A DNA stretch of 64,000 nucleotides. Source: Komagataeibacter sucrofermentans DSM 15973. Its GTDB lineage: Bacteria; Pseudomonadota; Alphaproteobacteria; Acetobacterales; Acetobacteraceae. A program made the translations under genes and the position numbers. The DNA lies in the NCBI RefSeq assembly GCF_040581405.1, contig NZ_CP137157.1, forward strand, positions 2,726,001-2,790,000, read 5' to 3'. A model generated the notes under the pieces. It searched no databases and was not told where the DNA came from. It saw only the letters and a program-made list of their open reading frames with translations. Positions 35,735 through 45,838 of this stretch are shown one piece after another (position 1 is the stretch's first letter; every line of letters starts with the position of its first letter).

Positions 35735-37471
35735 ATGTCCGCACCGCATGATAACAGGCTCCGCGCCCTTACACATGAAGATGCCGACTTCTGGGCGGAT
35801 GTGGTGGATAATGTCCTTATTGTTGCGATCACTGACCGCAAGGGCGTCATTACATACGTCAATGACAAGTTCTGTGAGATCAGCCAGTATTCCCGCGAGG
35901 AACTGCTTGGTCATACCCACCGCATCCTGAACTCGGGCGAGCACGGGAAGGCCTTCTTCCGCGAGATGTACCAGACCCTGTTCTCAGGCCGGACCTGGTA
36001 TGGCAACCTGTGCAACCGCGCCAAGGATGGCAGCCATTACTGGGTCGCCACCACCATCATGCCGCACCGCAATGCGAAGGGCGAGATCACCGGTTTCGTG
36101 GCCAGCCGGTTTGAAATCACGGAACTGATGAACACCAAGGTCCGGCTCAAGAAACAGGCCGCGACCGATATGCTGACCGGGCTGCTCAACCGTGGCGGCT
36201 TCAATGCCAGCCTGGTCACGGCGCTCGAGAACGCCAAGCGCCCGCACCCCGAGCCGCAGGCGCTGGTCATGTTCGATCTTGACGGGTTCAAGCCTGTCAA
36301 TGACATCCATGGCCACCATGCGGGTGACGAGGTGCTCAAGGTGATCGCGCAGCGCCTGATCGAGCTGATCGGCCCCGATGACGCGATCAGCCGCCTTGGT
36401 GGCGATGAGTTCGCCATCATCCTGCGCCACAGCCTCAAGCTCATGCCGCTCGAGACCATCCTGACCAAGGTGCAGAACCTGCTTGAAGAGCCGATCATGC
36501 TGGAAAGTGCCACGGTGCGCATTTCCGGCAGCATCGGGGCCACGCCGATCACGGCGGCGGACACGCTTGAGGGCCTGCAGAAAAACGCCGATGTGGCGGT
36601 CTATGCTGCCAAGCAGTCGGGCGGCAAGCAGGCGCGCATGTTCACGCCCAGCCTGCACAAGACCACGATGGAGCGGGCCAAGATCCTGACCGAGGCCCGC
36701 AAGGGCGTGGAACTCAGGCAGTTCGAGGTTTACTACCAGCCCATACTGAACGCGCGCACGGGCCGCATCGAGCAGGCGGAAGCGCTGATGCGCTGGCACC
36801 ACCCCGATCGGGGCCTGCTCTCCGCGGGCGCATTTACCGATGTATTTGCCGACTCGGCCCTGGCTCAGATCATGGAGACGCACCTTGTGCAGTCCTTCCA
36901 TGACGATATCCAGAAATGGAAGGAAGCGGGCCTGCCCAGCCTGCGGCTGGCGGTCAACCTGTCGCATCTGGACCTGCTCAACCTTGAGCAGCAGATCGAC
37001 CTGTTCAGCGAGATCCGTGAGCTCAACCTTGAACCCTCTACCTTCATGCTGGAAGTGACCGAGCAGATGCTGCAGGGGCGACGGGCGGAAAAAAGCCGCC
37101 TGCGCCTGCGTGCGCTTGCGGAAGACGGGTTTGGCCTGGCCATGGACAATTTCGGTTACGGCACGGTCCGCCTGTCCACCCTGCGCGAACTGCCGCTCCA
37201 GTCGCTCAAGCTTGACCGCTGCCTCGTGCGCGACATCGCCACCGACGCGGAAGCCCGGAACCTGCTCGCCGCCCTCATCAAGCTCGGCCACGGCTATAAC
37301 CTGGCCGTAACGGTGGAAGGCGTGGAAACGCAGGAGGAATTCGACACCGTGCGCGCGCTGGGTGTGGATTACGTGCAGGGCTTCTTCATCTCACGCGCGG
37401 TTTCGGCCACGGAACTGATCCGCATCACCCAGCGCGATGCGTGGAACCCGACGAAGAAGACGACGACCTGA
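35735..37471 (+). CDS. PAS-GGDEF-EAL protein, Dgc-like diguanylate cyclase
   Basis: 578 residues: PAS (about 18-140), GGDEF (150-310), EAL (325-565). The PAS sequence YVNDKFCEISQYSREELLG and NSGEHGKAFFREMY, then GRTWYGNLCNRAKDGS, is of the NifL/Aer flavin-binding kind. GGDEF 222-226 is intact, so c-di-GMP synthesis is expected. In the EAL domain, EAL 349-351 is kept but the metal/loop-6 motif is MDNFGYGTV in place of DDFGTGYSS, so hydrolysis is probably lost. Matches the dgc half of the A. xylinum pdeA-dgc operons in order and size. GAGGTAACAGA precedes the ATG. Confidence 0.93.
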   Translation: MSAPHDNRLRALTHEDADFWADVVDNVLIVAITDRKGVITYVNDKFCEISQYSREELLGHTHRILNSGEHGKAFFREMYQTLFSGRTWYGNLCNRAKDGSHYWVATTIMPHRNAKGEITGFVASRFEITELMNTKVRLKKQAATDMLTGLLNRGGFNASLVTALENAKRPHPEPQALVMFDLDGFKPVNDIHGHHAGDEVLKVIAQRLIELIGPDDAISRLGGDEFAIILRHSLKLMPLETILTKVQNLLEEPIMLESATVRISGSIGATPITAADTLEGLQKNADVAVYAAKQSGGKQARMFTPSLHKTTMERAKILTEARKGVELRQFEVYYQPILNARTGRIEQAEALMRWHHPDRGLLSAGAFTDVFADSALAQIMETHLVQSFHDDIQKWKEAGLPSLRLAVNLSHLDLLNLEQQIDLFSEIRELNLEPSTFMLEVTEQMLQGRRAEKSRLRLRALAEDGFGLAMDNFGYGTVRLSTLRELPLQSLKLDRCLVRDIATDAEARNLLAALIKLGHGYNLAVTVEGVETQEEFDTVRALGVDYVQGFFISRAVSATELIRITQRDAWNPTKKTTT

Positions 37472-37518
37472 GGGATATCCCCTGCCCTGCCGTTTTTTAA
37501 GAGCCAGAAATCATAAGG

Positions 37519-37594
37519 ACGTTTTTGGTGAAGCTTTTTTCAAAAAGCTTCGAAGAACGCCGCCTTTTTGAAAAAAGGCGGCATCCAAAAACTT
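37519..37594. repeat. Convergent-junction hairpin repeat, copy E
   Basis: Complete copy in the D orientation: gtttttggtg, hairpin gaagcttttttcaaaaagcttc, spacer gaagaac, hairpin gccgcctttttgaaaaaaggcggc, then atccaaaaactt. Its reverse complement is nearly identical to copy C. It lies between the convergent Dgc-like gene and lpd. Confidence 0.93.
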
Positions 37595-37609
37595 CTTTTT
37601 AGCATTCAT

Positions 37610-37650
37610 AAAAAAACCCACCCGGTAATCCTGTTACCGGGTGGGTTTTC
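37610..37650 (-). terminator. Terminator of the zapE-sucAB-lpd strand
   Basis: Strong inverted repeat aaaacccacccggtaa / ttaccgggtgggtttt with a 6-base loop and a T run on the minus strand, 16 bases after the lpd stop codon. Confidence 0.93.
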
Positions 37651-37665
37651 TGTTGCGGCGGCCGC

Positions 37666-39402
37666 TCAGATATGGATGGCGCGCTTGTCCACATCGAGGG
37701 CTGCTTCCTTCACCGCCTCGCTCAGCGTGGGGTGAGCGTGGCAGGTACGGGCAATATCCTCCGACGAGGCGCCAAACTCGATCGCCATGGTGCATTCGGC
37801 AATCAGTTCGCCCGCCATCGGGCCGATAATGTGCACGCCAAGCACCTGGTCGGTGGTGGAGTCGGCCAGAACCTTCACGAACCCGTCGGTCATGCCGATG
37901 GCGCGCGCGCGGCCATTGGCGGTGAAGGGAAATTTGCCAACCTTGTAGGCAACGCCCTCTTCCTTCAGGTTCTCCTCGGTCTTGCCCACGGTCGCCACTT
38001 CCGGCCACGTATAGACCACGGCAGGGATCGCGCCGTAATTCACATGGCCTGCCTGACCTGCCAGCAGCTCGGCTATGGCAACGCCTTCTTCCTCGGCCTT
38101 GTGAGCCAGCATGGGGCCAGCAATCACATCACCAATGGCATAGATGCCGGGCACGCTGGTGGCGTAATGCGCGTCGGTCACGATGCGGCCGCGCTTGTCG
38201 AGCTCGATGCCCGCTTCTTCCAGCCCGAAGCCCTTGCTCGCCGCCGTGCGGCCAATGGCCAGCAGCACAACATCGGCTTCCAGCGTTTCAGCCGCGCCAC
38301 CCTTGGCGGGTTCCACGCTCAGGGTCACGCCCTTGGGGCCTTTCTCGGCCTTGGTCACCTTGTGGCCGAGCTTCATCTTGAGGCCCTGCTTGGTCAGGAT
38401 GCGCTGGAAGGTCTTGGCCACCTCGTTATCGGTGCCCGGAACCAGACGGTCGAGATATTCGATTACCGTCACATCCGCACCAAGGCGGTGCCACACGCTG
38501 CCCAGCTCAAGGCCGATCACGCCGCCGCCAATCACCACCAGCTTTTTGGGAACACTGGAAAGCTCAAGCGCGCCGGTGGAGGTGACGATCTGCTTTTCAT
38601 CCACATCCACGCCCGGCAGGCCCGCGCTGTCGCTGCCGCTGGCAATGACGATGTGCTTAGCCGTAACCGGCTTACCATCAACCGTGATGCGGCCCGTACC
38701 TTCAACCTTGCCGGTGCCCTTGAGCCAGGTAACCTTGTTCTTCTTGAACAGGAACTCCACGCCCTTCACGTTGGCATCGACCACGGACTGCTTGCGCGCC
38801 ATCATCTTCGCCAGATCCAGCTTCACGCTGTCGATGATGATGCCCATCTCGCCATATTCATCCTTGGCGGCATGGAAATTCTCGGACTGCTGCAACAGCG
38901 CCTTGGACGGGATACAGCCCACATTGAGGCAGGTGCCCCCAAGGGTCGCGCGCTTTTCCACGCACGCCACCCTGAAGCCAAGCTGGGCTGCGCGAATGGC
39001 GCACACATACCCGCCGGGGCCTGCGCCGATCACGATCACGTCGTAATCCGTCTCGGATGGCGCCTCGACCGCAGGCGTGGGCGCGGCAGCCGGGGCGGGT
39101 GTGGCAGGCGCAGCAGCCTGTGCAGGCTTGGCGGCAGGAGCCGGAGCCGCCTTGGCACCGCCAGCACCCGGCGTAAGGGTGGTCAGCACGGTGCCGACCT
39201 CGACCTCGTCACCTTCGTTTACGGCATGCGCGCCGAGCACGCCTGCCTGCGGGGCGGGCACTTCCACGCTGACCTTGTCGGTTTCCAGCTCGGCGATCGG
39301 GTCATCGGCATTGACCGCATCACCGGGCTGCTTGAGCCATTTGGCGACCGTGGCCGTGGTCACGCTCTCGCCCAGCGTGGGCACCTTGATATCGATTGTC
39401 AT
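37666..39402 (-). CDS. lpd: Dihydrolipoyl dehydrogenase with N-terminal lipoyl domain
   Basis: 578 residues. Residues 1-78 are a lipoyl domain with lipoylated Lys43 (ETDKVSV), residues 80-115 an Ala/Pro linker, and 120-578 the E3 flavoprotein: FAD motif [15 protein letters not shown], redox disulfide Cys158/Cys163 ([13 protein letters not shown]), NAD motif [15 protein letters not shown] and C-terminal [10 protein letters not shown] with the catalytic His. Oxidises the lipoyl groups of 2-oxo acid dehydrogenases. Third gene after sucA and sucB. Its lipoyl domain is almost the same as that of SucB, suggesting an internal duplication. Confidence 0.96.
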   Translation of the reverse strand: MTIDIKVPTLGESVTTATVAKWLKQPGDAVNADDPIAELETDKVSVEVPAPQAGVLGAHAVNEGDEVEVGTVLTTLTPGAGGAKAAPAPAAKPAQAAAPATPAPAAAPTPAVEAPSETDYDVIVIGAGPGGYVCAIRAAQLGFRVACVEKRATLGGTCLNVGCIPSKALLQQSENFHAAKDEYGEMGIIIDSVKLDLAKMMARKQSVVDANVKGVEFLFKKNKVTWLKGTGKVEGTGRITVDGKPVTAKHIVIASGSDSAGLPGVDVDEKQIVTSTGALELSSVPKKLVVIGGGVIGLELGSVWHRLGADVTVIEYLDRLVPGTDNEVAKTFQRILTKQGLKMKLGHKVTKAEKGPKGVTLSVEPAKGGAAETLEADVVLLAIGRTAASKGFGLEEAGIELDKRGRIVTDAHYATSVPGIYAIGDVIAGPMLAHKAEEEGVAIAELLAGQAGHVNYGAIPAVVYTWPEVATVGKTEENLKEEGVAYKVGKFPFTANGRARAIGMTDGFVKVLADSTTDQVLGVHIIGPMAGELIAECTMAIEFGASSEDIARTCHAHPTLSEAVKEAALDVDKRAIHI

Positions 39403-39471
39403 GTCTTGTCAGTCCTGCTTGCTATGCGGTTGCGCGTATGGGCCGCGACACAAACGCGGCCCCGGCAGGCA

Positions 39472-40731
39472 TCAGACCTGCAGCAGCAGACGGCGCGGAT
39501 CTTCCACGTTCTGCTTGACGCGCACAAGGAAGCTGACCGCCTCCTTGCCATCCACGATCCGGTGGTCGTAGGTCAGCGCGATATACATCATCGGGCGGAT
39601 CACCACCTGCCCGTTCACCGCCATCGGGCGCTCCTGGATGGCATGCATGCCAAGGATGGCCGACTGCGGCGCGTTGATGATGGGCGTGGACATGAGCGAG
39701 CCATAGATGCCGCCATTGGTGATCGAGAACGTGCCACCTGACAGTTCATCGATCTTGAGCGTGCCTTCGCGCGCCTTCTTGCCAAAGCCTGCGATGGCGC
39801 TTTCGATCTGGGCAAAGCCCATCTTGTCGGCATCGCGGATCACGGGCACGACCAGCCCGTTGGGGCCACCCACGGCAATGCCGAGGTTGACGAACTCGCG
39901 GTAGATCACGTCATCGCCGTCGATCTCGGCATTGATGGCCGGGAATTCCTGCAACGCCGCAATGACCGCACGGCTGAAGATGGACATGAAGCCCAGCTTC
40001 ACGCCGTTATGCTTCTTGATGAACAGTTCCTTGTATTCGGCGCGCATCTGCATCACCGCCGACATGTCCACCTCGTTGAAGGTGGTGAGCAGGGCCGCGG
40101 TGTTCTGCGCGTCCTTGAGGCGGCGGGCGATGGTGCGGCGCAGGCGCGTCATCTTCACGCGCTCTTCACGCGGGTCGTCCTGACGCGGCGGGCGCGGGGC
40201 GGCAGCGGGGGCTGCCGTACGCGGCTGCGCCAGGAAGCTCTGCACGTCGCCCTTGGTGATGCGCCCGTCCTTGCCCGTGCCGGTGCCGACCTGGGCGGGC
40301 GTTACACCCTGCTCGGCCATGACCTTGCGCGCGGCGGGGAAGGCCACGTTGGCCGCGCCCTGCGCCGCCACATCAGACGGCGGGGTGGCCGGACGCGCCA
40401 CCGGGCCCGGGGTTGCGGGCTGGGCCTGCACGCCAGCGGGGGCGGCTTCCTTTTTTGGCGCGGGGGCTGCGGCAGCCTTGGGGGCGGCGCCACTACCGGC
40501 CTCGATGGTGGACAGCACGGTGCCGACTTCCACTTCAGCGCCTTCGGGCACCAGCAGCGGGCCAAGCACGCCAGCCTGCGGGGCGGGCACTTCCACACTG
40601 ACCTTGTCGGTTTCGAGTTCCACCAACGGGTCATCCTCGTTCACGGCGTCACCCGGCTGCTTGAGCCACTTGGCGATGGTTGCCGTGGTTACGCTTTCAC
40701 CCAGTGTCGGTACCTTGATCTCGGCGGACAT
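39472..40731 (-). CDS. sucB: 2-oxoglutarate dehydrogenase E2, dihydrolipoyl succinyltransferase
   Basis: 419 residues: lipoyl domain 1-78 (Lys43 in ETDKVSV), flexible Ala/Pro linkers, peripheral subunit-binding domain ([26 protein letters not shown]), and catalytic core with [11 protein letters not shown] at the C-terminus. [11 protein letters not shown] and [17 protein letters not shown] fit the succinyltransferase type. AGGAA sits immediately before the ATG. 121 bases separate it from sucA, 69 from lpd. Confidence 0.97.
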   Translation of the reverse strand: MSAEIKVPTLGESVTTATIAKWLKQPGDAVNEDDPLVELETDKVSVEVPAPQAGVLGPLLVPEGAEVEVGTVLSTIEAGSGAAPKAAAAPAPKKEAAPAGVQAQPATPGPVARPATPPSDVAAQGAANVAFPAARKVMAEQGVTPAQVGTGTGKDGRITKGDVQSFLAQPRTAAPAAAPRPPRQDDPREERVKMTRLRRTIARRLKDAQNTAALLTTFNEVDMSAVMQMRAEYKELFIKKHNGVKLGFMSIFSRAVIAALQEFPAINAEIDGDDVIYREFVNLGIAVGGPNGLVVPVIRDADKMGFAQIESAIAGFGKKAREGTLKIDELSGGTFSITNGGIYGSLMSTPIINAPQSAILGMHAIQERPMAVNGQVVIRPMMYIALTYDHRIVDGKEAVSFLVRVKQNVEDPRRLLLQV

Positions 40732-40852
40732 TTCCTGTTTCCCAATCCCTTGGCCGCCCCTGCCCCAACCGGGCTGCGGGGCGGCCGCATTCGTTATCTG
40801 GGGTGCGACCGGCAGGCCGCCCCCATGTTATGTGTGCTCTATCCAGCCTGTA

Positions 40853-43726
40853 TCAGGCGCTGACGCCCAGCGCCTTGTTCACCAGCGCCGCCTGCTCGGC
40901 CACATGCACCTTGGCAAGGCCCGTGGCCGGGCTTGCAGCCGCAACCCGCCCCACAAAGGTCGGGCGCGTGCTCTTGTGACCAATATCGGTCAGCACGCCC
41001 TCGATCAGGCGATCGACAAAGGTCCAGCCGCCCATGTTCTCGGGTTCTTCCTGGCACCAGATCACCTTGGCCTGTTTGTAGCGGGCCAGTTCCTCGCCCA
41101 GCATCTTGCCGGGGAAGGGATAGAACTGCTCGAGGCGCAGGATTGCGACGTTATCGAGCTTGCGCTCACGGCGCTCGGCCAGCAGGTCGTAATAGACCTT
41201 GCCCGAGCAGATCACCACGCGGTCCACCTTGTCGGGGGCGGCGATCGGGTCGATCTCGCCAATGACCGGCAGGAAGCGCGTGCCCGGCCCGAAATCCTTG
41301 AGTTCCGACACCGCCAGCTTGTGGCGCAGCAGGGACTTCGGCGTCATGATGATCAGCGGCTTGCGGTAGTCGAGGAACAGCTGGCGGCGCAGCGCATGGA
41401 AGTAGTTGGCCGGCGTGGTGATGTTGCACACCCGCATGTTGTTCTCGGCGCAAAGCTGCAGGTAGCGCTCGAGGCGGGCGGAGGAATGCTCCGGCCCCTG
41501 CCCTTCATAGCCATGCGGCAGCAGCATCACGAGGCCCGACATGCGCAGCCACTTGGTCTCGCCCGAGGCAATGAACTGGTCGATGATGACCTGCGCGCCG
41601 TTGGCGAAGTCACCGAACTGCGCCTCCCACAGCACCAGCGCGTTGGGGTCGGCCAGCGAGTAGCCGTATTCAAAGCCCAGCACGCCAAATTCGGATAGCA
41701 GCGAGTTGTAGATCTCGATGGCCGCCTGGTCCTTGGCGATGTTGTTGAGCGGCACGTAGGTGTTCTGGTTCACCTGGTCGATTAGCACCGCATGGCGCTG
41801 GCTGAAGGTGCCGCGCTGGCAGTCCTCGCCCGAGAGGCGGACATGATGTTTGTCGAGCAGCAGCGTGCCAAAACCCAGCGCTTCGCCCGTGGCCCAGTCG
41901 ATGCCTGCGCCGGTCTCGAACATCTTCGCCTTGGCCTTGAGCTGGCGGATGATCTTGGGGTTGGCGTTGAAATCATCGGGCACATGGGCCAGCGATGCGC
42001 CGACTTCCTTCAGCCGGTCGATGGCGACACCGGTTTCAGGCGCGGGCAGGGTCGTGTCGACCGGCGGCGGCTTGAGGCCTTTCCATGCGCCTTCCAGCCA
42101 GTCGGCCTTGTTGGGCTTGTAGCCCTGGGCTGCCTGATAGGCCTGCTCGAGCTTGTTGTGGAAGCCATCCCACTCGGCGGTGACCTCGGCTTCGGTCAGC
42201 ACGCCTTCACGCACCAGGCGGTCGGAATACAGCGTGCGGATGGTCGGGCGCGCCGCGATGGCCTTGTACATGGTGGGCTGGGTGAATGACGGCTCATCGG
42301 ACTCGTTATGGCCGTGGCGGCGGTACCCCACGATGTCGAGCACCACGTCGGATGCGAACTTCTGGCGGAACTCGGCAGCAAGGCGCGAACAGTAGATCAC
42401 CGCCTCCGGCTCGTCGCCATTGACGTGCAGGATCGGCGCCTGCACCGCCTTGGCCACGTCCGTGCAGTACAGGCCCGAGAAGGAATGGACCGATACGGTG
42501 GTGAACCCGATCTGGTTATTGACCACGACATGGATCGTGCCGCCGGTGCGGTAGCCGATCAGCTGCGACATGGCCAGCGTTTCATACACGATGCCCTGCC
42601 CCGCGAAGGCCGCATCACCATGCAGCAGCACACCCATGTGGCGGCCGCGCTGGTGGGGGTCGTCATCATCCTGCGTGGCCCTCACCTTGCCGATCACGAC
42701 CGGATCGACCGCCTCGAGATGCGAGGGGTTGGGCTGGAGCGAGATGTGCACGGGGGTGCCGCCAATCTCGACATCGGTGGAGGTGCCGAGATGGTATTTC
42801 ACATCACCCGAGCCCTGCACGTCGTCAGGCCTGAAGGACACGCCGGCGAATTCACTGAAGATGGCGGTGTAGGGCTTGCGCACGATGTTGACGAGCGTGT
42901 TCAGACGCCCGCGATGCGGCATGCCGATGGCCACCGAGCGCACGCCGCCCTGTGCCGCCTGGTCAATGATGGCGTGCAGCGCGGGGATGGTCACGTCCTC
43001 GCCCTCAAGGCCGAAGCGCTTGGTGCCGACATAACGCTTCTGGCAGAAGGACTCGAAGCCCTCCGCCTCGGTCAGCTGCTGCAGGATGACCTTTTTCTGC
43101 TCGGGTGTCGCACCCTTGCGCCAGTTATCGCCCTCAAGCCGCGCCTGCACCCACATGCGCTGCTCGGGGTCCTGGATGTGCATGAACTCGGCGCCGATCG
43201 GCCCGCAATAGACCGCGCGCAGGGCATCGAGCACCTGGTTGATGGTGGCGGTGTCCGAACCGATCAGGCTGGCGACGATATGGCCAAGATAGATCGGGCG
43301 GTCGCAGTCCTTGGGGCCAAAGCCGTAGGTGGCGGGGTCGAGATCCGCATGGGGCTTGGGCACCTGCAGGCCGAGCGGATCGAGCCGCGCCTCGAGGTGG
43401 CCGCGCACGCGGAAGGCGCGGATGAGCTGGGTCGCACGCAGGCTGTCATCAGCCGCCGCCTTCAGGCTCTCCGCCGTAACGCCCGCCGCCTTGCCATTGG
43501 GCAGAGGAGCCGGTTCATCGCCGGTGATGATATGCGGGCGCGGCGCCCAGGAGGCCCCTTCCGCATCATGAACGATTTCGGTGCCTTCCTCATGCAGTTC
43601 CTGGAACAGGGAGGCAAAGGAAGGATCGACGCTGTTGGGATCGGCCACCCAGCGCGCATACAACTCGGCCAGATAGGCCGTATTGGCGCCGCTGAATGCG
43701 GTCGAAAGAATATCTACGCCCGCCAT
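40853..43726 (-). CDS. sucA: 2-oxoglutarate dehydrogenase E1
   Basis: 957 residues, thiamine diphosphate-dependent decarboxylase of the TCA cycle. An N-terminal NTAYLAELYARWVADPNSVDPS start of the SucA type in parts, then VAIGMPHRGRLNTLVNI, HLGTSTDVEIGG, LQPNPSHLEAVDPVV, HGDAAFAGQGIVYETL, VNNQIGFTT, and late YEGQGPEHSSARLERYLQL. These are all diagnostic. GAGGAG lies about 11 bases before the ATG. First gene of sucA-sucB-lpd; zapE lies 345 bases upstream on the same strand. Confidence 0.98.
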   Translation of the reverse strand: MAGVDILSTAFSGANTAYLAELYARWVADPNSVDPSFASLFQELHEEGTEIVHDAEGASWAPRPHIITGDEPAPLPNGKAAGVTAESLKAAADDSLRATQLIRAFRVRGHLEARLDPLGLQVPKPHADLDPATYGFGPKDCDRPIYLGHIVASLIGSDTATINQVLDALRAVYCGPIGAEFMHIQDPEQRMWVQARLEGDNWRKGATPEQKKVILQQLTEAEGFESFCQKRYVGTKRFGLEGEDVTIPALHAIIDQAAQGGVRSVAIGMPHRGRLNTLVNIVRKPYTAIFSEFAGVSFRPDDVQGSGDVKYHLGTSTDVEIGGTPVHISLQPNPSHLEAVDPVVIGKVRATQDDDDPHQRGRHMGVLLHGDAAFAGQGIVYETLAMSQLIGYRTGGTIHVVVNNQIGFTTVSVHSFSGLYCTDVAKAVQAPILHVNGDEPEAVIYCSRLAAEFRQKFASDVVLDIVGYRRHGHNESDEPSFTQPTMYKAIAARPTIRTLYSDRLVREGVLTEAEVTAEWDGFHNKLEQAYQAAQGYKPNKADWLEGAWKGLKPPPVDTTLPAPETGVAIDRLKEVGASLAHVPDDFNANPKIIRQLKAKAKMFETGAGIDWATGEALGFGTLLLDKHHVRLSGEDCQRGTFSQRHAVLIDQVNQNTYVPLNNIAKDQAAIEIYNSLLSEFGVLGFEYGYSLADPNALVLWEAQFGDFANGAQVIIDQFIASGETKWLRMSGLVMLLPHGYEGQGPEHSSARLERYLQLCAENNMRVCNITTPANYFHALRRQLFLDYRKPLIIMTPKSLLRHKLAVSELKDFGPGTRFLPVIGEIDPIAAPDKVDRVVICSGKVYYDLLAERRERKLDNVAILRLEQFYPFPGKMLGEELARYKQAKVIWCQEEPENMGGWTFVDRLIEGVLTDIGHKSTRPTFVGRVAAASPATGLAKVHVAEQAALVNKALGVSA

Positions 43727-44072
43727 ATTGAAGACATCTCCTCGCTGGCGGCCTTTGTGGCCGCGCTATTTCCGGATCCGGCCTGAAACGGCAGCCGGCC
43801 CGATTTGTATCGCTACCCTAGCCGCACCCTTGCCGGGATGCCGCCATCATTCATCAGGATCAGGTCTGCTTGCCGCGCATACTGACATTTTCGTGCCTGA
43901 CCCGTGATGGCGGGGCATGGCGCTGCAAAACATCACTTTCTGCGGCATGGCTCCCGGCTGATGCGAACTTGCCCATACCCAAGCAAAGACCGCACGGCTT
44001 GCCTACCGCCCCGGCAGTCACACCATCGCCATAACCGTCACGATGGCGTGACCCTTCCGCCGTTTTTACCCA
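43727..44072. other. Intergenic region between zapE and sucA
   Basis: About 345 bases. It should carry the sucA promoter. A perfect small hairpin gtcacg-ccat-cgtgac lies at 44038-44053, just past the zapE stop, without a T run. No gene or conserved RNA motif was recognised. Confidence 0.4.
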
Positions 44073-45272
44073 TCATGCGTTGAGGTGCGGCAACTGCATG
44101 TAGGCCGCACTCTGCATCTCCTCGAGGCGGGAAGCCGTGCGCTCGAACGCGGTCGCCCCCTGCCCTTTGGCATAGATGGCATCGGGGCGGTCCTCGGCGG
44201 AGGCAAACAGCTTGACGTTCTGTTCGTACAGCGTGTCGATCAGCACGATGAAGCGTCGCGCCTCGTCAAAATTGTCCGGCCCCATGCGCGGCACGCCATC
44301 GAGCACGAGGTTGGGGAAGCGCGTGGCCAGTGCCAGGTAATCACCCGCGCCGAGCGGCCTGCCGCACAGATCGGCAAAGCTGAACCGCGCAACCGGGCCT
44401 GCCGCGCGCGCAACCCTGAGCGGGCGGCCCATGATGTCGAGGGTTACGGGCACGACCGGCGCGCCATCGGCCAGGCGGCCAAAGATCGAGTCGAGTTCCT
44501 TTGTCGCCGCCGCATCGACGGGGATGATCCATGTCTGCATGCCCGGTGCGTTGCCCCGGCGGTAATCACGCGGGGAATCGAGGATGACGGTATCGACCTC
44601 CTTGAGGATCGCGGCGATGAAGGGCTTGAACGCATCGGCGCCGGGCCGGTCCTGAAACAGGTCCTCGGGCTTCGTGTTGGATGTGGCGACCACCACCACG
44701 CCATCGGCGAACAGGTAGTCGAACAGGCGGCCAAGGATCATGGCGTCCGCGATGTCATTGACCTGGAATTCATCAAAGCACAGCAGCCACGCCTCCTGCG
44801 CGATCTGGCGGGCAAGCGGGGGAATGGGATCGGACAGGTCGGGGTCGGCTTCCTTCATGTCATGTAGGCGCTGGTGCACATCCTGCATGAAGCGGTGGAA
44901 ATGCACCCGGCGCTTGTGCTCGACCGGGGCGAGGCTGAAGAACAGGTCCATCAGCATGGTTTTGCCACGCCCCACCTGCCCCACCATGTACACGCCGCGC
45001 GGCCGGGGCTGCGCCTGCGCCGGCCTGCCCGCGAGGCCAAGCCGCGCCTTCAGCCCGCCAAGCCAGCCACTCGCGGGCGGGGCGGACTGGACCACGGGGT
45101 GGTAGTCGCGCAGTTCGCGCCAGAGCTGGTCGAGCCTGCGGGCGGCTTTTTCCTGCTCGGGGTCGCGGTCAAGACGGCCTGAAGCCACGCGGGCCTCATA
45201 GGCGGCGAAGGGGCCGGTGCCTGCGGGCAGCGCCGCAGCGGACAGGCGGGCGGGGGCAATATCGGTGTTCAT
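44073..45272 (-). CDS. zapE: ZapE/AFG1-family ATPase
   Basis: 399 residues. Walker A GQVGRGKTMLMDLFF (residues about 93-107), RVHFHRFMQDVHQRLHD, Walker B LLCFDEFQVNDIADAMIL and TSNTKPEDLF are hallmark ZapE/Lafe1 motifs, with the C-terminal DNFDEARRFIVLIDTLYEQNVKL. E. coli ZapE interacts with FtsZ during division under stress. An Ala/Pro/Gln insertion (KARLGLAGRPAQAQPRPRG in parts) lies just before the Walker motif. Confidence 0.94.
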   Translation of the reverse strand: MNTDIAPARLSAAALPAGTGPFAAYEARVASGRLDRDPEQEKAARRLDQLWRELRDYHPVVQSAPPASGWLGGLKARLGLAGRPAQAQPRPRGVYMVGQVGRGKTMLMDLFFSLAPVEHKRRVHFHRFMQDVHQRLHDMKEADPDLSDPIPPLARQIAQEAWLLCFDEFQVNDIADAMILGRLFDYLFADGVVVVATSNTKPEDLFQDRPGADAFKPFIAAILKEVDTVILDSPRDYRRGNAPGMQTWIIPVDAAATKELDSIFGRLADGAPVVPVTLDIMGRPLRVARAAGPVARFSFADLCGRPLGAGDYLALATRFPNLVLDGVPRMGPDNFDEARRFIVLIDTLYEQNVKLFASAEDRPDAIYAKGQGATAFERTASRLEEMQSAAYMQLPHLNA

Positions 45273-45392
45273 GATATTTTGGCGATAGTCCGTTCAAAAA
45301 CCCCCAGCAAGGCCCCGATCTCGCCAAACTGTGTCATGACAGGGGTTCTCTCCATCTGGTGAACTCAAACCCCATCATATGGAGGATTTGTG

Positions 45393-45731
45393 ATGACTGA
45401 CTGGAACGCCTACCGCGCCCATCTTGGCGAGTCCATCGGTGCGTTTGCCACCCTTTCACCCGGCACGCTCAAGGGACTCCAGACCCTCGACCGGGCAGGG
45501 GCCGAAACCGGCCACCTCGATGCCAAGACCCGCGAACTCATCGCGCTGGCCGTGGCCGTGACCACACGGTGCGACGGGTGCATCTCCGTCCATTCCGCCG
45601 CGGCGGTCAAAGCCGGAGCCACGAAGGCGGAAATTGCCGAGGCGCTGGGCGTTGCCGTGGCGCTGAACGCAGGGGCCGCCGCGGTCTATTCCAGCCGCGT
45701 GCTCGATGCGGTGGATACGCTCAAGCCCTGA
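45393..45731 (+). CDS. AhpD-like carboxymuconolactone decarboxylase family protein
   Basis: 112 residues, a single CMD domain: LDAKTRELIALAVAVTTRCD, the redox motif CDGCISVH (CxxC plus His) and AGATKAEIAEALGVAVALNAG. AhpD-like proteins act as alkylhydroperoxidase or peroxiredoxin-reducing partners. GGAGG at 45381 is 7 bases before the ATG at 45393, which decides against the GTG at 45390. Stands alone, divergent from zapE. Confidence 0.9.
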   Translation: MTDWNAYRAHLGESIGAFATLSPGTLKGLQTLDRAGAETGHLDAKTRELIALAVAVTTRCDGCISVHSAAAVKAGATKAEIAEALGVAVALNAGAAAVYSSRVLDAVDTLKP

Positions 45732-45838
45732 TCCGCGCGATCACTTGCGGGTGAAGGCAACTGGTCCTAGTCTGGCGCATATTGGCTTTCTGGCCCGATG
45801 ACCGGGGCCGTTTTCACCCGCGTGCTTGCAGAGATGGC

